From the NCBI GenBank assembly GCA_019243635.1, contig JAFAUB010000008.1:62001-126000 (forward strand): a stretch of DNA of 64,000 nucleotides. Direction: 5' to 3'. Both the position numbers and the translations under genes were made by a program. Positions 60,202 to 64,000 of this stretch are shown piece after piece. The DNA comes from Pseudonocardiales bacterium (GTDB lineage: Bacteria; Actinomycetota; Actinomycetes; Mycobacteriales; Pseudonocardiaceae). The notes below the pieces were generated by a model. That model ran no database searches and was not told the DNA's origin. It worked only from the letters and a program-made list of their open reading frames with translations. How positions within the stretch are numbered: position 1 is the first letter of the stretch; each line of letters starts with the position of its first letter.

Positions 60202-61059
60202 TCAGCCCGGTGATGTGGAGGGCCGCGCGGCGGGAGACTGCGGGAGGTCGCCGGCGCTGAGGTAGCGCGGGCGATGCCCCGGGGCCGGCCCCGCGCTCGC
60301 CCAGCCGGCGCTGACCGCGACGTGCGATGCGCTCTTGGGGCTCGCGCCGCTTCCGGTGCCGCCGGTCATCAGTACTGAGGTGGTGCGTCCAGCGGGGCTC
60401 ACCGGAACCGGTGCCGATGGGTTGTCGCCGAGCGCCGGCCACCCGGCGAGGGGGTCGGCGGTGGTGGCACGGGTCAGGTCGACGGCGCGGCTGCGGTCCA
60501 CCGTGGTATGCGCGATGGCGGGCCGCGCACTGGGCCCCAGAATGGGCGCGGGTGCCGTTGCGATGGCCACCCGAGTGGTGGGCTCAGCCGGCGGGACCGC
60601 CGCAGGTTCGTCGGCCGGTGCCCGGGACCGGACATCGGCGTCGTGCTCCGCGGGGCGAGACAGTGCCGCCAGGGTTCGGGACGCCAGGGCTGGGGACTCC
60701 AGGACTCGGGACTCCACGACTCGGGCCAGCGGTTTCGCGTCACCTGTGACGTCCACGACGGATGTCAGAACGCCGGGTCCTAGATCATCGAGGCGCGCCG
60801 GTGGTCGGAGGGATCGCAGCGGTACCCCGACGGCGGAGCACGCGCTCGTGACGGCCGAGACGACCGCGGGCGAGGCACCGAGCTGACCGCTGGTCCCCTC
60901 GTCGGGTCGCGCGGCACGGGGACCCGGGTCGCCGGCCGGCTGGACCAGGCCGGTGCCCGGATGCCCCAGGCTCTCACTCGCCAGGCCGACTCCCGATCCC
61001 AGCAGCCACCCCGCGACGACCAAGCCGCCGAGCACGACGAGCCGCGACAGCGCGCGCAT
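60202..61059 (-). CDS. Hypothetical exported/anchored Ala-Pro-rich protein
   Basis: From ATG 61059 the 285-residue product has an N-terminal hydrophobic segment RLVVLGGLVVAGWLLGSGVG with AXA-like residues, then a low-complexity Pro/Ala/Thr/Ser-rich body with two Cys region (SAVTSACSAVGVPL) and ADEPAAVPPAEPTTR. No fold or family is recognised. Such exported, poorly conserved proteins are common in Pseudonocardiales. The start at 61167 is possible but adds 36 residues in front of the signal-like segment. Confidence 0.55.
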   Translation of the reverse strand: MRALSRLVVLGGLVVAGWLLGSGVGLASESLGHPGTGLVQPAGDPGPRAARPDEGTSGQLGASPAVVSAVTSACSAVGVPLRSLRPPARLDDLGPGVLTSVVDVTGDAKPLARVVESRVLESPALASRTLAALSRPAEHDADVRSRAPADEPAAVPPAEPTTRVAIATAPAPILGPSARPAIAHTTVDRSRAVDLTRATTADPLAGWPALGDNPSAPVPVSPAGRTTSVLMTGGTGSGASPKSASHVAVSAGWASAGPAPGHRPRYLSAGDLPQSPAARPSTSPG

Positions 61060-61258
61060 CACCCCGCGGGGCGCGCACCGCGCGCCACCTGCGTCGGGGA
61101 TGGCGGCCACCGGTTCCCCCTCGACCTTCCGCCCAGTCCGGCCTTGCCCGGACAGTGGTGAGGCCACACTACACGCTGTGACCGCTCAGCGTAAGATCTG
61201 TAAGGACCGCCGGTAATGGGCTCTGCGGTACTGCCGGCTGACGGGCACAATCGGCAGC

Positions 61259-62509
61259 GTGGAGCTGACCAGCAACGAACGGGCCAAGCAGCGAGGGCTG
61301 CGCCGGATGAAGGCGGTCGCGCTGGCGTTCCTGCTGGGTGCCGCGGTGGTGTACGTGGTGGCGGGGCGCAACGGGAACGCCGCCCCCTGGGTCGGGTATG
61401 CGCAGGCGATGGCCGAGGCCGGCATGGTCGGCGCCCTGGCCGACTGGTTCGCCGTGACCGCACTGTTCCGACACCCCCTCGGGTTACCGATCCCGCACAC
61501 CGCGATCATCGCGCGCAAGAAGGACGCGCTCGGGGAGAACCTCGGCGACTTCGTGAGCGACAACTTCCTTGCCCAGGAGGTGGTGGCCGACAAACTGCGC
61601 CGGGTGGGGATCGGCGGTCGGCTCGGCGGCTGGCTGGTGCAGCCCCGCAACGCCGAGCGCGTCACCGCTGAGCTCGCCACCGCGGTGCGCGGCGCGGTGG
61701 CTGTGCTGCGCGATGAGGACGTCCAAGCTGTGCTGGAGAATGCGCTGGTGAAACGCCTGGTCGAGCAGCCGTGGGGGCCGCCGCTGGGTCGGTTGCTCGG
61801 TCAGCTGCTCGCCGACGGGGCGCACCACAAACTCGTTGACCTGGTCACCGAGCGGGCCTATGAGTGGGTACGCGACAACCACGGCGCGGTACTGCGGGTG
61901 GTCAGCCAGCGCTTGCCGGGGTGGTCGCCGAGGTTCGTCGACGAGCTGGTCGCCGACAGGCTGTACGCGGAGGTGTTGGCGTTCGCCTGGTCGGTGCACA
62001 CCGAGCCCGATCACCCCATGCGCAAGGCGGTGGACACCTTCCTGATGGAGTTCGCCCAGGACCTGCGGACGGACCCGGCCACGATCGAGCGCGCTGAGGC
62101 GGTCAAGCTGCAGGTCATGGCGCACCCCGAGGTGCGGATCCTGGTCGGGTCGGCGTGGGGAACCGCGAAGAAGATGCTGCTCGCCGCCGCCGAGGACCCG
62201 TCCTCGGAGCTGCGACGCCGGGTGCGTGACGGGCTGGTCACGCTCGGCGAGCGGCTGACCGGGGACGCGGAGCTGCGATCCAAGGTGGACACCTGGCTTC
62301 AGGGCGTGGCCGGCTACGTGGTCTCCAACTACCGCAGGGAGATCATCACCCTGATCACCGACACGGTGCAGCGCTGGGACGCCCAGGAGACCTCCCGCAA
62401 GGTGGAGCTGCAGGTCGGCCGGGATCTCCAGTTCATCCGGATCAACGGCACCGTGGTGGGTGCCCTGGCCGGTCTGGCCATCCACATCGTCTCCCGGCTC
62501 ATCATGTGA
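61259..62509 (+). CDS. DUF445 membrane protein
   Basis: This 416-residue protein has an N-terminal membrane helix (about 17-38), a helical pair AGMVGALADWFAVTALFRHPLG (conserved DUF445 signature with DWFAV and FRHPLGLPIPHTAII), a long amphipathic helical body and a final membrane helix (about 395-415, VVGALAGLAIHIVSRLIM). DUF445 (YjiN/YheB type) function is unknown. GTG 61259 is used; it is divergent from the exported hypothetical gene. Confidence 0.9.
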   Translation: MELTSNERAKQRGLRRMKAVALAFLLGAAVVYVVAGRNGNAAPWVGYAQAMAEAGMVGALADWFAVTALFRHPLGLPIPHTAIIARKKDALGENLGDFVSDNFLAQEVVADKLRRVGIGGRLGGWLVQPRNAERVTAELATAVRGAVAVLRDEDVQAVLENALVKRLVEQPWGPPLGRLLGQLLADGAHHKLVDLVTERAYEWVRDNHGAVLRVVSQRLPGWSPRFVDELVADRLYAEVLAFAWSVHTEPDHPMRKAVDTFLMEFAQDLRTDPATIERAEAVKLQVMAHPEVRILVGSAWGTAKKMLLAAAEDPSSELRRRVRDGLVTLGERLTGDAELRSKVDTWLQGVAGYVVSNYRREIITLITDTVQRWDAQETSRKVELQVGRDLQFIRINGTVVGALAGLAIHIVSRLIM

Positions 62510-62600
62510 CGATCTCCGGATGGCGGGGACGACCAGGGACGCGGACCGGCTGTCAGGTTCGGGCACCCCGGGTCGGCCGTCGTCTGCGTATCCTGGGCGG

Positions 62601-62900
62601 GTGCTGCTCCAGTCGCTGGACATCTGGGTCTTCGAGATCCTGCACTGGCTCGCGATCCCAGTCGGGCTCTTCACGTTCATTCACGCCGCGCTCCAGCGAG
62701 CCGATGCCTACACCGCAACCGACAAGCTGACCAAACCGGCCTGGCTGGGCATCACCGGCGCCGCCACCGCCGCCCTGGTCCTGTTCGACCCGGGAGACAG
62801 CTTCCTGCTGCTCTGGCTGATCGCCCTGGTGGCGGTGCTGGTCTATCTGGTGGACGTCAAACCGGCGGTGACCGAGGTACAACGCGGTCCCCGCTGGTGA
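62601..62900 (+). CDS. DUF2516 membrane protein
   Basis: From GTG 62601 the 99-residue product has three hydrophobic segments (about 8-30, 45-62, 65-85). It contains LHWLAIPVGLFTFIHAALQRADAY and KLTKPAWLGITGAA in part, which is the DUF2516 pattern of small actinobacterial membrane proteins of unknown function. The longer frame begins inside the DUF445 gene and is rejected. It is likely co-transcribed with it. Confidence 0.85.
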   Translation: MLLQSLDIWVFEILHWLAIPVGLFTFIHAALQRADAYTATDKLTKPAWLGITGAATAALVLFDPGDSFLLLWLIALVAVLVYLVDVKPAVTEVQRGPRW

Positions 62901-62962
62901 GGGGGGAACAGACCAGTATCCGGTTGCCACCGGCTCGGAGTTCGTAGCCGAGAACTCACCTT

Positions 62963-62996
62963 ATGCGCGGATACGCATGTGTGTAGGGTGACGCGC
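62963..62996 (+). promoter_or_regulatory. Operator-like dyad and -10 box of a probable leaderless promoter
   Basis: ATGCGCGGATACGCAT (62963-62978) is a dyad with 5-bp arms ATGCG/CGCAT. It lies where the -35 box would be. TAGGGT (62984-62989) fits an actinobacterial -10 box and ends 7 nt before ATG 62997, so transcription would start at or next to the start codon. The dyad could bind a metal-responsive repressor of the ArsR or MerR type (inference). Confidence 0.5.
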
Positions 62997-63938
62997 ATGG
63001 GTGGCCATGGGCATGGGCATGGTGGCGAAGCGTCAGACCGCGGCCGGCTCGGCTCGGCGCTGGTGATCATCTCGGTGGTGTTGCTGGCAGAGGTCCTCGG
63101 CGCCGCCCTCACCGGTTCGCTGGCATTGCTCGCCGATGCCGGACATCTGGCCACTGACGCGCTGGGCCTGGCGGTCGCGCTGATCGCCACCGTGCTCGCG
63201 CAACGCCCACCGAGCCACCACCGGACCTACGGTCTGGGCCGCGCGGAGGTTCTCGCCGCCGCGCTCAACGCGCTGGCGCTACTTGTGGTGGGCGTGGTGG
63301 TGGCAGCGGAGGCGGCGGCCCGGCTGGCCGCTCCGCCACCGGTCGCCGGGGTGCCGCTGCTGGTGCTCGGCGCGCTCGGGTTGGTCGGCAATCTGGCCGC
63401 GCTGGCGGTGCTCACCCGCGGTGGGCCACCCCAGAACGAGTCTGGCCAGAAGGGTTCTGACCAGCGCAGTCTCAACCTGCGCGGCGCGCTGCTGGAGGTG
63501 ATGGGCGATGTGCTCGGCTCCGTCGCGGTGCTCGGGGTGGCGGTGGTGATGCTCACCACCGGCTGGCGTCAGGCCGACCCGGTGGCGTCCCTGGTGATCG
63601 CCGCCCTGATCGTGCCGAGAGCGCTGGCGCTGCTCCGCGAGGCGGCGCACGTGCTGCTGGAGGGCACTCCGCGAGACGTGGACACCGCGGAGGTGGACCG
63701 GGTGCTGCGGAGGGTGCCGGGCGTGCACGGCGTGCACGACCTGCACCTATGGACGATCACCTCGGGCCGGCATGCAGTCTCCGCGCACCTGGTGGTCGAC
63801 GAGGCCCGGTCGCTGCGCTGCGGGGACGCCTGCGTCCTCGACGCCGCCGCGACGGCGCTGCGCAGCAACTTCGGGCTCACCCACAGCACCCTGCAGGTCG
63901 AGCACGCCGACCACGCCGACCACGAGCACACCTGCTGA
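62997..63938 (+). CDS. Cation diffusion facilitator (CDF), Zn/Co/Cd-type
   Basis: The 313-residue product starts MGGHGHGHGGEA, a metal-binding His-rich N-terminus. Six membrane helices follow. The two metal-site motifs are LLADAGHLATDALG (HxxxD in helix 2) and LLEVMGDVLGSVAVL (in helix 5, HxxxD replaced by EVMGD with a Glu/Asp pair). The C-terminal cytosolic domain has GVHGVHDLHLWTITSG (HDLHLW), and the tail HADHADHEHTC is again His-rich. The protein should export Zn2+ or similar ions by proton antiport. ATG 62997 immediately follows a -10-like box; no ribosome-binding site is present. Confidence 0.9.
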   Translation: MGGHGHGHGGEASDRGRLGSALVIISVVLLAEVLGAALTGSLALLADAGHLATDALGLAVALIATVLAQRPPSHHRTYGLGRAEVLAAALNALALLVVGVVVAAEAAARLAAPPPVAGVPLLVLGALGLVGNLAALAVLTRGGPPQNESGQKGSDQRSLNLRGALLEVMGDVLGSVAVLGVAVVMLTTGWRQADPVASLVIAALIVPRALALLREAAHVLLEGTPRDVDTAEVDRVLRRVPGVHGVHDLHLWTITSGRHAVSAHLVVDEARSLRCGDACVLDAAATALRSNFGLTHSTLQVEHADHADHEHTC

Positions 63939-64000
63939 GCTCGTATGATCGGATCATCGGCACCTGCGCCGCGCGCCGTATCCCCTGGGCATGGTACGAC

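Noticed and set aside
1-64000. tRNA or rRNA genes
   Set aside because: No cloverleaf with TTCRANYC-type arm and no rRNA-like stretch was noticed on reading both strands; a covariance search would be needed to be sure.

Overview
The window is high-GC DNA from an actinomycete. The marks are an SsgA-type sporulation/division regulator, MurT/GatD lipid II amidation, DUF3817, DUF2516 and DUF485 proteins, an RsbA-like MEDS/anti-sigma protein, an XRE protein of a type common in mycelial actinomycetes, and a regulator resembling gamma-butyrolactone receptors. GTG starts and ATGA/GTGA overlaps are frequent. A member of Pseudonocardiales is my best guess. I see no rRNA, tRNA, CRISPR array, prophage or complete insertion sequence. 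The region looks like chromosomal DNA with several accessory patches.

Layout. 0-5.5 kb: RsbA-like regulator, long-chain-type acyl-CoA dehydrogenase, SsgA-like protein, a large protein joining a transposase-type HTH to fifteen 32-residue Sel1/TPR-like repeats, and a helical protein. 5.5-15.2 kb: carbamoyltransferase with an altered C-terminal motif, SsuABC-like ABC importer, DinB-like protein, prephenate dehydratase, small membrane proteins, CPBP protease and rhodanese. 15.2-24 kb: a monocarboxylate-uptake cluster with two sodium:solute symporters (one fused to a seven-bladed YVTN propeller), their small partners, a LytTR regulator, an S49 protease and a LytS-type kinase. 24-32.6 kb: RNHCP protein, DUF4142 protein, ferric-reductase-like flavocytochrome, an atypical response regulator, a short XRE protein, two tandem divergent Nramp transporters and an orphan MacB-type ATPase. 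32.8-42.3 kb: GT2-GtrA fusion coupled to a GT39-like transferase, ABC exporter with a two-component system, and a secreted YVTN propeller. 42.5-47.5 kb: UppP, GatD/MurT, a DMT-family protein and an orphan OmpR regulator.

47.7-57.1 kb is a divergent exopolysaccharide locus. Leftward are a sugar epimerase, a processive GT2 synthase, a 54-residue ORF and a membrane-anchored GH18 hydrolase. Rightward are a UDP-HexNAc-type dehydrogenase, a GlmS paralogue and a secreted polysaccharide deacetylase. Together they could supply, polymerise, deacetylate and cut an amino-sugar/uronic-acid polymer. The 720-bp divergent promoter region holds a thrice-repeated 16-bp motif. 57.2-64 kb: a fluoride-exporter operon (crcB-crcB-triple DUF190) divergent from a TetR-family gene with a perfect ARE-like operator, then DUF445 and DUF2516 proteins and a cation diffusion facilitator with a probable leaderless promoter.

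Two dispersed palindrome families stand out (6648/42362 and 14038/34066). Each has two copies with conserved outer sequence. In the first family the inner stems differ but stay paired. In the second, one copy lies inside a coding region. Short in-frame tandem repeats also recur in a kinase, in a glycosyltransferase and upstream of an ABC operon.
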